Below are positions 1 through 7,674 of a stretch of 42,832 nucleotides of DNA, one piece after another; positions within the stretch are counted from its first letter, which is position 1; the number at the start of each line of letters is the position of its first letter. The DNA is taken from IMG/VR virus record IMGVR_UViG_3300045283_000099, positions 1-42,832 of that record; one strand, 5' to 3'. Under the pieces are notes generated by a model. It did not search any database. It worked only from the letters and a program-made list of their open reading frames with translations, and was not told where the DNA came from. A program made the translations under genes and the position numbers. The DNA is from a virus.

Positions 1-1283
1 GGGCGGGAAGCGCCCGATCATTTCCGAGGCGGTTGATCGGCGCCAAGGCAGTTTTTTCGGCCGCAGCAAGGTCGAGCCGGTGAAGTACCTGCAATGGAAC
101 CTCACGGATTTTTTCAACATGGGGCAGGACAGCGCCATGTACAGCCTGCTCCCGGTGTTCGCGGCGGACCCGGCGAAGAATCCGAATTGGGCAAGCATGG
201 TTATCGGCTTGGCGGCGGTGTGGCCGATTGCGCCGGGGGATTTGAAGCCGGTGGAATTCCCTCAACTCTATAAAGACAGCATGGCAATGTGCGGCGCGAT
301 TAAGGCGCAAATATTCGAGAGCATGGACGTGAACGACGCCATGTTCGGAAAGATGCCTCAAGGCAGGAAAAACAATGCGGTGATAAGCCAGCAGCAGCAA
401 GAACAGGCAACGAACATATCGGACGCAGCATCAAGATTCGAGGCCGTGATACTTGATCCTTTGATGGAACGCCTGTTTGAATACGATCAGCAATTCAGGA
501 CCGCTAGCATCCTCATCAAGTCGCGCGGGGAAATCGGCGTCAAGGCTTCAATGATTGAAGTGCCGCCGCAGCAATACGGCGAGAAATATTTTTTCCAGTG
601 GCAGGGAACGGAAGCGATCAACGGGCAGCAGCGTCTACAGACACAGTTGGCGTGGGTCAACATCCTCAAGGGAATTCCGCCCGCTCTTTTGGACGGCAGA
701 AGATTGTCCCTCGTTCCGATGCTGGAAGCCGGAACGGAAATGGTGTTCGGTCCAGAGCTCGGAAGCAAAATTCTGATCGACGAAAGAAATCAATTCACGA
801 TTCCTCCGGAAGTCGAGGACGAGCTACTCAACAATGGGTTGCCGGTCGAAGTCCACGACGCCGACGACGATACCAAGCACTTGCAGGACCACATGCGCGC
901 CGCGTCACTGACTGGCGATCCGAACGGATTATTCAAGGCGCATCTTATGGCGCACGGTCAGCAGATACAGCGAAAACGTCAGATGCAGATGTCGCAGCAA
1001 CAACCGGGCGTACCTGGAAGCCCCGGCGGTGCAGGCCAACCCGGCGCTGCCGGAACTCCGAGGCCCGGAGCAGTACCGGGCGGTCCACCAAAGGGGCCAC
1101 AACAACCGCCGGGCATGGTGCATCCTGATAGCGTCATGGACCCGATGGCGCAGGGACGCGGATGAAACTCCCTGCGCCGTCCTTTCTCGGCGTCCGCGTA
1201 GTCGTGGACTTGGATTCCTGTTGGATGGCAGCAAGTCGCGGGTATCTATGGTGGAAACGCATTGTTGTCGGTCCCGCGTTTTT
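1..1283. repeat. Left terminal homology block (diverged copy of 41556-42832)
   Basis: This block aligns end to end with 41556-42832. The first ~99 bases are identical and the last ~120 differ at one position. Between them the copies differ first mainly at synonymous sites, then by many amino-acid changes, and this copy is 6 bases longer. It marks the circular closing point of the assembly; the unit length is about 41,549 to 41,555 bases. The two copies look like strain variants and not an exact terminal repeat. Confidence 0.85.
2..1165 (+). CDS. Portal protein, C-terminal part (variant copy, 5' end cut by window)
   Basis: The frame is open from base 2 to the stop and corresponds to roughly the last 387 residues of the full portal at 40489-42714; the GTG at 80 is an internal valine of that protein. 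The portal forms the dodecameric ring at the head vertex through which DNA is packaged and ejected. The start of the fragment is almost unchanged from the full copy, whereas the middle and the Gly/Pro/Gln-rich tail are clearly diverged, with a two-residue length difference in the tail. The ATG of the following peptidase gene overlaps its stop (1162). Function is assigned from the family-like portal core and from the position next to terminase and capsid genes. Confidence 0.8.
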   Translation, partial: GGKRPIISEAVDRRQGSFFGRSKVEPVKYLQWNLTDFFNMGQDSAMYSLLPVFAADPAKNPNWASMVIGLAAVWPIAPGDLKPVEFPQLYKDSMAMCGAIKAQIFESMDVNDAMFGKMPQGRKNNAVISQQQQEQATNISDAASRFEAVILDPLMERLFEYDQQFRTASILIKSRGEIGVKASMIEVPPQQYGEKYFFQWQGTEAINGQQRLQTQLAWVNILKGIPPALLDGRRLSLVPMLEAGTEMVFGPELGSKILIDERNQFTIPPEVEDELLNNGLPVEVHDADDDTKHLQDHMRAASLTGDPNGLFKAHLMAHGQQIQRKRQMQMSQQQPGVPGSPGGAGQPGAAGTPRPGAVPGGPPKGPQQPPGMVHPDSVMDPMAQGRG

Positions 1284-1575
1284 GCGCCTAACGTTGCCAG
1301 AGCAGAATGCGGTGCTGTCGCACGAAGCCTGTCACTGCAAGCGCTTTCATTTAGAGCGCCGCTTGTTCAGCCTGCCCTTGTTGTTCCTGAATCCATGTCT
1401 CTCGCAGCGCATCGCAGTTTCACACGAGTTCGAGGCCGATGCGTTCGCCGCGCGCCGCGGATTGGGGCCTGAACTGTTGTCCGTCCTCAGGAAACTTCCG
1501 CACGGAGGCAACTTTTATCCATCCCGCAAAGAGCGCGAGGAAGCCTTGAAACGAATCATTGGAGAGCAAGCATGA
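1162..1575 (+). CDS. Minimal M48-like zinc metallopeptidase; candidate head maturation protease
   Basis: This is a 137-residue protein with HEACH at residues 54-58 (HExxH zinc site) and a downstream EFEAD at 89-93 matching the ExxxD third-ligand motif of M48 peptidases (HtpX, Oma1, Ste24). It is far shorter than typical M48 enzymes (around 250 or more) and has only one moderately hydrophobic stretch between the motifs (about 68-80), so it is probably soluble or peripherally bound. It overlaps the portal stop and the next gene (ATG at 1572), the slot where many phages keep their prohead protease. The genes that follow carry a shared N-terminal peptide, which makes processing of that peptide an attractive but unproven role. 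The motifs are seen directly; the maturation role is inference. Confidence 0.6.
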   Translation: MKLPAPSFLGVRVVVDLDSCWMAASRGYLWWKRIVVGPAFLRLTLPEQNAVLSHEACHCKRFHLERRLFSLPLLFLNPCLSQRIAVSHEFEADAFAARRGLGPELLSVLRKLPHGGNFYPSRKEREEALKRIIGEQA

Positions 1576-1916
1576 TTAGACAATTTCTGACGCTGGGCAT
1601 CGGTGCAAGTCAGGCAACGATCACGGGCACGCGCAGGGCAATGGGTTATACCCAAATCCTGAATGCGACCCTTGCCGCGTCCACCGGCATCGTCATGCCG
1701 AACTTGGCGAACTTCCCCGGCATCGTCGTCGGCTATGCCATGATCCAGTCGAACGGCGGCGCGGTGCGCTGGCGGGACGACGGGGTAGCACCTACGGCAA
1801 CGGTCGGGATGCTGATCCCGCTCAGTGGAGAACTTGATTACGCAGGCGATGTTGCCGCGCTGCGCTTCATTTCGTCCTCGGGCACGCCGATTTTGGACGT
1901 AACCGTCTACGCATAG
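1572..1916 (+). CDS. Small tagged virion protein (FLTLG N-terminal peptide)
   Basis: The protein has 114 residues and begins with MIRQFLTLGI, one of six copies in this genome of the tag h-[R/K]-x-[F/Y]-L-x-L-G-[I/V/L]. The rest is short, beta-rich and Gly/Ala/Val-rich, with no recognised family; the size and place between portal and capsid genes suggest a decoration or head-fibre base protein. Its ATG overlaps the stop of the peptidase gene. It ends in a TAG at 1914-1916 that is in frame with the next open frame, so suppression of this amber codon would extend it by over 400 residues. Confidence 0.6.
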   Translation: MIRQFLTLGIGASQATITGTRRAMGYTQILNATLAASTGIVMPNLANFPGIVVGYAMIQSNGGAVRWRDDGVAPTATVGMLIPLSGELDYAGDVAALRFISSSGTPILDVTVYA

Positions 1917-1922
1917 ACCGTG
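1914..1922 (+). other. In-frame amber codon followed by GTG: possible readthrough site
   Basis: TAG (1914-1916), ACC, then GTG (1920-1922) all lie in one reading frame, joining the tagged 114-residue protein to the lectin-like open frame downstream. No Shine-Dalgarno-like stretch is visible before the GTG. Either readthrough makes a fusion, or the GTG is used by termination-reinitiation. Confidence 0.45.
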
Positions 1923-3161
1923 GACCGGCATAACTTAGCGACTGTTTTAAGTGGCGGCCCGTACAACCGCGCCGACATCCGCACCGTCAATATCGGCGGC
2001 TTTGGTCCCGCAGGCGGCGGAGGCGGGGCGACTTCCTTCAACCTTCCGCTAAACGACCTCGGCAACGGTATAGTCAACACGGTTCCGGCGCAGTCAGCGG
2101 GCTCCCCAACTGGGACGTTCACCCGCGCCTCAGCCAACAACTACTGTAAGCTCGCATCGGGCCTGTGGGCGCCTGTGGCGACCGGCATAGCCCGCGCGCA
2201 CTATCTAGGCCGCGACACCGCCGTAGGCCAGTACGGCGGCTACCTGAGCGAGCCTGCGGGCGTGCAGCTTATCCCGACTACTCGCGCCATTCGGGATATG
2301 ACTGATCCAAGTTGGGTAGCAGTTGGCATCACGCCGACGCTCACCGCAACCGGCATCGACGGCGTTCCAAACAGCGCAACCACGCTCACCTGCACCGCGC
2401 CAAACGGAACCATTCTGCAAACTCTCGTGGCTGCGGCAAGTTCTAGGACGAATAGCGCGTTCATCAGACGCAGAACCGGCAGCGGCGCGATTCTGCTTAA
2501 GCAGGGAACGGCAACTCTGGATATCACAGCGAGCCTCTCCAGCGTCATCTTCACGCGCCCGCAGTTGAACGACAACGAACTGAATGTCGCCTACGGCTTG
2601 CAGATGGCGACGAGCGGCGATCAGATTGATGTGGACTTCAACCAGTTCGAGCCGCTCGCTGCAACAGATTTTGCGACAAGCCCGATGGCAAGCGCAGGCG
2701 CTGCAAGAGCTTCGGATGCGCTCACCTTCGCTACCGCCGGAAATATCGATCTGACGCAAGGATCGGTTTATGCCGAAGTGTCTGCGAATTACACCGTGGC
2801 AACTCCCAACAAGATTGTTTTAGCTGCAACGGTCAATGGCAGAATTCTGCATCATGTCGCTACAGGGGCCACGACGCAGAATGCGATGACCGACGGCGCT
2901 ACTATCCTGCAGAAATTCGGGATTCCTGACACAAACGGCGTGGTACGCAAATGGGCAAGTTGTTGGGGCCCGGCAGGAATGTTTATCACTGCGAGCGGGC
3001 TTGCCCCTGCGAACGCCGCATTCGATGGCGCGATGGGAGCGGGACCGAATCTTGAGATTGGACACCTCGCAGGGACACAGCAATTTGGCGGGACCATTAA
3101 AGCCGCGCGCATCTACCCCACTCAATTGAGCAACGCACAACTCCAGGCCTTGACGGCGTGA
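1920..3161 (+). CDS. Lectin-like (LamG/concanavalin-fold type) virion protein or readthrough domain
   Basis: The frame holds up to 413 residues if GTG at 1920 is used. A Gly-rich linker (about residues 27-38) is followed by beta-rich sequence. The C-terminal part, ending in a pattern like EIGHLAGTQQFGGTIKAARI and LSNAQLQAL, resembles the final strands of LamG/concanavalin-like domains common in phage fibres and head decorations. Such domains bind carbohydrate or host surfaces. It has no tag of its own and no clear ribosome site, and the preceding stop is an in-frame TAG, so it may be made mainly as a C-terminal extension of the tagged protein. Fold assignment is from sequence texture only. 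Confidence 0.5.
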   Translation: MDRHNLATVLSGGPYNRADIRTVNIGGFGPAGGGGGATSFNLPLNDLGNGIVNTVPAQSAGSPTGTFTRASANNYCKLASGLWAPVATGIARAHYLGRDTAVGQYGGYLSEPAGVQLIPTTRAIRDMTDPSWVAVGITPTLTATGIDGVPNSATTLTCTAPNGTILQTLVAAASSRTNSAFIRRRTGSGAILLKQGTATLDITASLSSVIFTRPQLNDNELNVAYGLQMATSGDQIDVDFNQFEPLAATDFATSPMASAGAARASDALTFATAGNIDLTQGSVYAEVSANYTVATPNKIVLAATVNGRILHHVATGATTQNAMTDGATILQKFGIPDTNGVVRKWASCWGPAGMFITASGLAPANAAFDGAMGAGPNLEIGHLAGTQQFGGTIKAARIYPTQLSNAQLQALTA

Positions 3162-3204
3162 CCGAGCGCAGCCTCACTCAACCATTTACGATAAGGAGAT
3201 CACG

Positions 3205-3408
3205 ATGGCGCAAATCACACTGACGGCCACAGCAGGCCAAGCCGCAGCCGTGCAGCACGATGTCGGCAAGGCGCTCAATCTCGGACGCGATGCGACGCTC
3301 GCGGAAGTCACTCAGTACGCGCGCGACCAGTTCGAAGCGCTTCACCAGCAAATCTTGCGAAACGAATCCAATGCTGCGCTGGTAATTCCGCCGTTGGCGT
3401 TGACTTAA
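3205..3408 (+). CDS. Small conserved-looking virion-cluster protein
   Basis: This 67-residue protein is preceded by a good ribosome site (AAGGAGATCACG). It starts ITLTATAGQAAAVQHDVGKALNL, followed by a helix with TLAEVTQYARDQFEALHQQIL. Small proteins with this texture occur near capsid genes of podoviruses, but I cannot name a function. It carries no tag peptide. About 70 untranslated bases separate it from the next gene. Confidence 0.6.
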   Translation: MAQITLTATAGQAAAVQHDVGKALNLGRDATLAEVTQYARDQFEALHQQILRNESNAALVIPPLALT

Positions 3409-3480
3409 ATTTGACGCTTTTGCGAATAAAGCGTAGGTTTGTCAAGGTTTTACCCGCGCAACACCACCAAGGAGACCCAC

Positions 3481-4272
3481 ATGCACCGCTTTGCAAACAC
3501 GCTCAAACAGTATCTCACCCTTGGCATTATACAGGCGCCAGCCCTGCAATTCACCGGCGCAATTCCCGATCAAGCCAGTCTCGCCGCGAACATGAACGCG
3601 CTTATCCTCAACGGCCAATCGGCGGCGGGGGGCGTCAATTTCGTGACAAGCGCTGCCGCAACAGCGCTTATCAGCACCCCCGGAATGCTGCTCCTGCGCC
3701 TGACCAATGGCGGCGCGGTCACAGTTACGATCGACTCAGCCTATAACATCGCCAACAATCTGCCGCAGCCGGACACGTTCGGGCAGAAATTCCAGTTCCA
3801 GATCGTCACGAACGCAGCGACCACGGTTGCGACGCCGACGCTATCGGATACCGCCGTCACCCTGGCGGGGACTACGGCAGTCTTGGCGGCATCCTCGCGC
3901 TGGTACCAGGGACAGATCACGCAATTGACGTCGACGACCGGCATCGCCACCACGGCGGGCACCACGTTCGTGTCGCTTGCCCAAGTCGGCACCACGAACA
4001 ATTTCACGGTCACGCTCGGCACGAACGCAATCGTTCCCGTCGTCGGGCAACTGATCTTCTTGAACGTCACGGCGGGCACGCTGCCTTCGGGCTGGTATCC
4101 GATCAACTTGGTCACGAACGCGACGTCATTCGTCATCGCCACGCCGCCCGGAACGGTCTGGACTGCGACCGCCGCGACCGTGGGCACGATCACCGTTGCG
4201 CCGCCGACGTTCTCCCCGCTCATCACGATCACCGGGATGTGGAGCCTAGTCACCGCGACCGCCGCCGTATAG
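3481..4272 (+). CDS. Tagged beta-rich virion protein, possible head decoration protein
   Basis: It has 263 residues from ATG 3481, chosen because AAGGAGACC lies just upstream and because this start exposes the tag LKQYLTLGI at residues 8-16. The remainder is Thr/Ala/Val-rich beta sequence with internal echoes (TTNNFTVTLGTNAIV, TNATSFVIAT), as in capsid-decorating or fibre-like proteins. It forms a row with the tagged genes at 4280, 4829 and 5637. No enzyme motif is present. Its product is probably part of the virion; the exact location on the particle is unknown. Confidence 0.6.
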   Translation: MHRFANTLKQYLTLGIIQAPALQFTGAIPDQASLAANMNALILNGQSAAGGVNFVTSAAATALISTPGMLLLRLTNGGAVTVTIDSAYNIANNLPQPDTFGQKFQFQIVTNAATTVATPTLSDTAVTLAGTTAVLAASSRWYQGQITQLTSTTGIATTAGTTFVSLAQVGTTNNFTVTLGTNAIVPVVGQLIFLNVTAGTLPSGWYPINLVTNATSFVIATPPGTVWTATAATVGTITVAPPTFSPLITITGMWSLVTATAAV

Positions 4273-4279
4273 GTGCGCC

Positions 4280-4780
4280 ATGAAAAACCTCATTTCCCTA
4301 TTGCGTCACTTCCTGCGCCTGGGCGTCACCTTTCCCATTCCGACCGGCATCGTGGCAGACGAGTCGGCGGCGTTCGGCCTCTTTGGCTTGATGCAAGCCG
4401 TGAACTTCACGCTATTCGGCCCGGTGGTGCAAATCACCACAGCCGCAGGCGCGAGTACGGCCGTGACCGCGGCGCAGTTCTGGGCAACCGAGATCGATTT
4501 CAATGCCGGCGCTGGAGGCGGATTTGCTTTGCAACTGCCTTCGACTGCTGCATTGATAGCTGCGCTGCCGCTTTCGATACCGTTGGATGGCACCTACGCC
4601 AAAGTGCTGCACTACAAGAACAACAATGTCGGGCAGACGGGCACGCTGACAGCCGGGGACGCGGGAACCACGATCACCGGCACGGCGACGATTGCAACCA
4701 ACATCGTGCGCATTTTCGTCGTCACGGTGACGAGTCCGACCACGATCACCATTGAGAACTTTGGTGGTCGATCGCTGTAA
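4280..4780 (+). CDS. Tagged small virion protein
   Basis: The protein has 166 residues and begins MKNLISLLRHFLRLGV, a clear copy of the tag. After a proline-containing linker the sequence is beta-rich and ends with repeated Thr/Ile strands (GTTITGTATIATNIVRIF, SPTTITIENFG). It resembles small capsid-decorating proteins in composition, though no family was recognised. It starts 7 bases after the previous stop and lies directly before the scaffold gene. Confidence 0.6.
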   Translation: MKNLISLLRHFLRLGVTFPIPTGIVADESAAFGLFGLMQAVNFTLFGPVVQITTAAGASTAVTAAQFWATEIDFNAGAGGGFALQLPSTAALIAALPLSIPLDGTYAKVLHYKNNNVGQTGTLTAGDAGTTITGTATIATNIVRIFVVTVTSPTTITIENFGGRSL

Positions 4781-4828
4781 CGAATTTTCGACTGGCCGCC
4801 GTCAAGTGGCCGCATTGGAGTAGCACTC

Positions 4829-5626
4829 ATGTTGAAGCAACTGTGGGAACTGTGGAAGCTGTATCTGGTGCTTGGAATTGCGGGCGATGATCCGCCTGCG
4901 GACGATCCTCCGGCTGACGAGCCGCCTGCGGATGATCCGCCTGCGGACGAGCTCCCGGCAGACGATCTTGATAGCCTGATCGAAACCGTCGAAGCAGGCG
5001 GGGACGACAAGGACGATAAGCCGCCAAGCCGGGAAAACGCGGCGATCCGCGACGCGCGAAAGCGTGCCCAGGACGCCGAGGAAGCACGTATCCGCGCGGA
5101 AGCGACGCTCGAAGCCGAGCGGCGCATGCGTCAACCGCAAGCCTATTCCGACGACCAACGCCTCTACGATCAGGAAGAAGCAAGGCTCAGAGCAGACGAT
5201 GCAACGGACCTGGAGAAATGGCAAATCCGCTCGAACCGCACGCTGCGCGCGAACACGCAGGCTGCGAACCGGGCGCTCACCTCCGCCGCCGACATGCAGG
5301 ACAAGAGCGCATTCGACCGGTTGGAAATCTCCAATCCGAAGGTCTACAAGCTCTACGCCGACAAGGTGGAGAAAGCCTTGGGCGAAATGCGAGGGAGGGG
5401 GCAAGATGCCCCCCGCCTAGCGCTCCTGCGCTTCATGATCGGAAACGACGTGATGGAAGGCAAGCTGAAAAGCGGCACCGGAAAGAAGGCATCCACGACC
5501 ACAAGTGAAACACGAAGCACAATCGACCGGGGCAGGAGTCCCGGAGCGCGTTCCGACGTATCCGGCAAAGGCAGGATGTCCGAGCAGGAAAAGCGCCGCG
5601 AGCGGCTAAAAGGCGTGATTATCTGA
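4829..5626 (+). CDS. Putative scaffolding protein, tagged
   Basis: It has 265 residues, with tag WKLYLVLGI at residues 9-17, then a very acidic Pro-rich repeat (about 20-45), and then a long charged helical region with coiled-coil character (RKRAQDAEEARIRAEATLEAERR and onward). The C-terminus is basic (EKRRERLKG). The composition, length and place immediately before the major capsid gene fit an internal scaffold, which guides capsid assembly and then leaves or is degraded. A basic C-terminal end that touches the coat protein is usual for scaffolds. That both the scaffold and the coat protein carry the tag is important for interpreting the tag. Confidence 0.65.
   Translation: MLKQLWELWKLYLVLGIAGDDPPADDPPADEPPADDPPADELPADDLDSLIETVEAGGDDKDDKPPSRENAAIRDARKRAQDAEEARIRAEATLEAERRMRQPQAYSDDQRLYDQEEARLRADDATDLEKWQIRSNRTLRANTQAANRALTSAADMQDKSAFDRLEISNPKVYKLYADKVEKALGEMRGRGQDAPRLALLRFMIGNDVMEGKLKSGTGKKASTTTSETRSTIDRGRSPGARSDVSGKGRMSEQEKRRERLKGVII
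4886..4963 (+). repeat. Tandem (D/E)DPPA-type coding repeat in the scaffold gene
   Basis: About five imperfect 15-base units encode DDPPA, DDPPA, DEPPA, DDPPA and DELPA in a row. The repeat forms a stiff acidic spacer between the N-terminal tag and the coiled-coil part of the scaffold. Units differ at third positions. Confidence 0.8.
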
Positions 5627-5636
5627 AAGGATCAAC

Positions 5637-7049
5637 ATGAGTGCGTTACGCAGTTTCCTGGCCCTGATAGGGTCATTCCTGACGCTCGGCCTAACGAACA
5701 CGAGCCCCGGCTTTGCCGCCGACATCGTTCCCTACATCGCCGATGAAGTTCTGCCGCTCGCGCGCAGGCAGCTTGTCGCCTACCAGTTCGGCGAGCCGAT
5801 CACCCTGGACGTGAACCGGGGCGTCACCTACACGGCATCGCGCTATCAGCGCTTGCCGCTCCCCTTCGCCCCGCTGCAAGAGGGCGTAGCACCCACCGGC
5901 GAAGCCATGACCCTGGCGCAAGTGAGCGCGACGGCGCAGCAGTGGGGCGATCTCGTCCGGCTGACGGACGTGGCGAATCTGACCATTTTCCACCCGCTCT
6001 TTCAGCAGGCGTGCCAGTTGGTCAGTCTCCAGATGCCGGAAACTCTGGAGCGCAATACCTTCAACACGCTCATTTCCGGGACGCAGGTGAATTTCGCCAA
6101 TGGCCGGGCGAACCGCGCCGCGCTGATCGCAACCGACGTGATGTCGCCCCACGAGGCGAACCGCATCTTCGGGAGCATGGCGCAGTATGGCGTGCCGCGC
6201 TTCATGGGGGACGAGCGCGAGGACATGATGATCGAGGCGGGGGCCTACCGCGACCCGTCGAAATCGCCTGCCATGATGCCGCACTACGTGGCGCTTATGA
6301 GCCCGTTGGTTTCTCAGGACATGCGCGAGAATGCGCAAGTCAATACTGCCTGGGCTTTCTCCGACATCAATCGGCTGTACAACAACGAACTCGGGCCCTT
6401 CGGCGGCGTGCGCTACGTCGAAAGCAATATGGTCCCGTTCTGGGTGGGGAATGCGCTTGTCACCGGCGTTGCGGGCGTGGCCGGCGGCTTGGCGACGGGG
6501 AACTTTTTTATCCAAGTCACCGGGAGCCCGTCGCAGACCTCGGTTGAGCAGCAGATTTTCCAGGTCTCAGGCGCGATTGCCGTTGTCGGTCCAAACGGAA
6601 GCATTGCCGTCACACTGCCGACCCTGCCCGGATTCGTGTTCAACGTCTACATCGGCACCACGGCGTCGCCGACGAATCTGGGGCTTTCTGCATCCGGCCC
6701 CGGCGTCGGACCGCTTGCGGGACAAGCAACGCAACTGCCGAGCGGGGCGACCGTCATCATTACCGGCATCGGCGCGGCGCAGACTCCGCCCGCAGCACCG
6801 GCAACGGGCGTCACTGTATTCCCGACCATTTTCATCGGGAATCACAGCTACGGGCAGGTGCTCTTGGAGAACCCGGAATTCCACTACTTGACCGGCGCGG
6901 ATAAGAGCGATCCGAACAATCAAATTCGGATTGTGTCTTGGAAGCTATTCTACGGCTCGATCGTGCTTAATCAGGCGTTTCTGGCACGCTGCGAAAGCAG
7001 TTCCGCCTTTACGCCCGGTTTCTCCTTTGGCACGGTGTTGACTCCTTAG
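5637..7049 (+). CDS. Major capsid protein, N4-gp56 family, with tag and inserted domain
   Basis: It has 470 residues. The stretch from about residue 28 (IVPYIADEVLPLARRQLVAYQFGEP) through EGVAPTGEAMTLAQVSATAQQWGDLVRLTDV, the FHPLFQQACQL region and NTLISGTQVNFANGRANR matches the pattern of N4-gp56-type major capsid proteins. The first ~25 residues are an extra segment holding the tag (SFLTLGL at 13-19). Around residues 270-390 a Gly/Thr/Pro-rich beta-type stretch looks like an inserted surface domain, before the family-like C-terminal part (HSYGQVLLENPEFH to the end). It builds the capsid shell. The N-terminal segment resembles a signal peptide in shape, but secretion makes no sense for a coat protein. 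Confidence 0.85.
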   Translation: MSALRSFLALIGSFLTLGLTNTSPGFAADIVPYIADEVLPLARRQLVAYQFGEPITLDVNRGVTYTASRYQRLPLPFAPLQEGVAPTGEAMTLAQVSATAQQWGDLVRLTDVANLTIFHPLFQQACQLVSLQMPETLERNTFNTLISGTQVNFANGRANRAALIATDVMSPHEANRIFGSMAQYGVPRFMGDEREDMMIEAGAYRDPSKSPAMMPHYVALMSPLVSQDMRENAQVNTAWAFSDINRLYNNELGPFGGVRYVESNMVPFWVGNALVTGVAGVAGGLATGNFFIQVTGSPSQTSVEQQIFQVSGAIAVVGPNGSIAVTLPTLPGFVFNVYIGTTASPTNLGLSASGPGVGPLAGQATQLPSGATVIITGIGAAQTPPAAPATGVTVFPTIFIGNHSYGQVLLENPEFHYLTGADKSDPNNQIRIVSWKLFYGSIVLNQAFLARCESSSAFTPGFSFGTVLTP

Positions 7050-7050
7050 A

Positions 7051-7665
7051 ATGACAAAGAGAAACGACGAACAGCGCGCCGCTTTTAACGCATATATGCG
7101 TCGGTGGCGCGCTGAACATCCTGAGCGCAGAAAGGAGATTGATACGAAATCGAAAGAAAAACATAAGGACAGAGTACGCGCCTACCAAAGAGAATGGATG
7201 GCAGTCTATCGCTCTAAGAATCCAGAAAAAACTAAAGAGATTGCGCGTCGCTCTGCGGAAAAGAACCGAGATAAAATTCGGGCGAAAAGCAAAATCAAAT
7301 ATTACTCAGATGTGGACAAGAGCAGAGAAGAAGCGCGTATTCGGTATCAAAAGAGAGCCGATTTTGTAGCTGCTATGAAACTTGCTTCCGGCTGCGTTGA
7401 TTGTGGATTCAAGGGTCATTCTGCCGCCCTTCACTTCGACCATCTTCCTCAATACGAGAAGAAGTTCAACGTTGGACCGGCCATTCGTTCTAAAAACAAC
7501 AAAGAGTTGTTTGAAGAAATCGCCAAGTGCGAAGTACGCTGCGCCAACTGCCACGCAATCAAAACCGCACAAAGACGCTGTTATGTCGATTTAGAAAGAA
7601 AAGTTGTTCCACGTTTTGAGGGGATGATCGGCTGCGAAATTCCGATTAGCCTTCTCCCATCATAG
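7051..7665 (+). CDS. Free-standing HNH endonuclease
   Basis: This 204-residue protein has a Lys/Arg-rich helical N-terminal half. It is followed by a zinc-bound HNH core: CVDC, then ALHFDHLP (the catalytic His region), and a second CANC-H pair. Its base composition is visibly more AT-rich than the flanking head genes, and it sits between the capsid gene and the next head gene with only 1 and 9 bases of spacing. These are typical marks of a mobile homing-type nuclease beside an essential gene. Its target is not known. Confidence 0.8.
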   Translation: MTKRNDEQRAAFNAYMRRWRAEHPERRKEIDTKSKEKHKDRVRAYQREWMAVYRSKNPEKTKEIARRSAEKNRDKIRAKSKIKYYSDVDKSREEARIRYQKRADFVAAMKLASGCVDCGFKGHSAALHFDHLPQYEKKFNVGPAIRSKNNKELFEEIAKCEVRCANCHAIKTAQRRCYVDLERKVVPRFEGMIGCEIPISLLPS

Positions 7666-7674
7666 GAGCACGAA

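Noticed and set aside
598-1128. Long Arg-rich open frame within the portal gene
   Set aside because: Composition typical of a shifted-frame shadow of a GC-rich gene; the portal frame has clear family-like sequence.
4273-4755. 160-residue His/Arg-rich frame overlapping the tagged gene at 4280
   Set aside because: Shadow of the tagged gene; the +1 frame has the tag and coupling to the preceding stop.
5637-5715. Sec signal peptide on the major capsid protein
   Set aside because: The hydrophobic N-terminus with a GFAA-like end looks like one, but the same peptide is found on scaffold and other virion parts, so a common tag explains it better.
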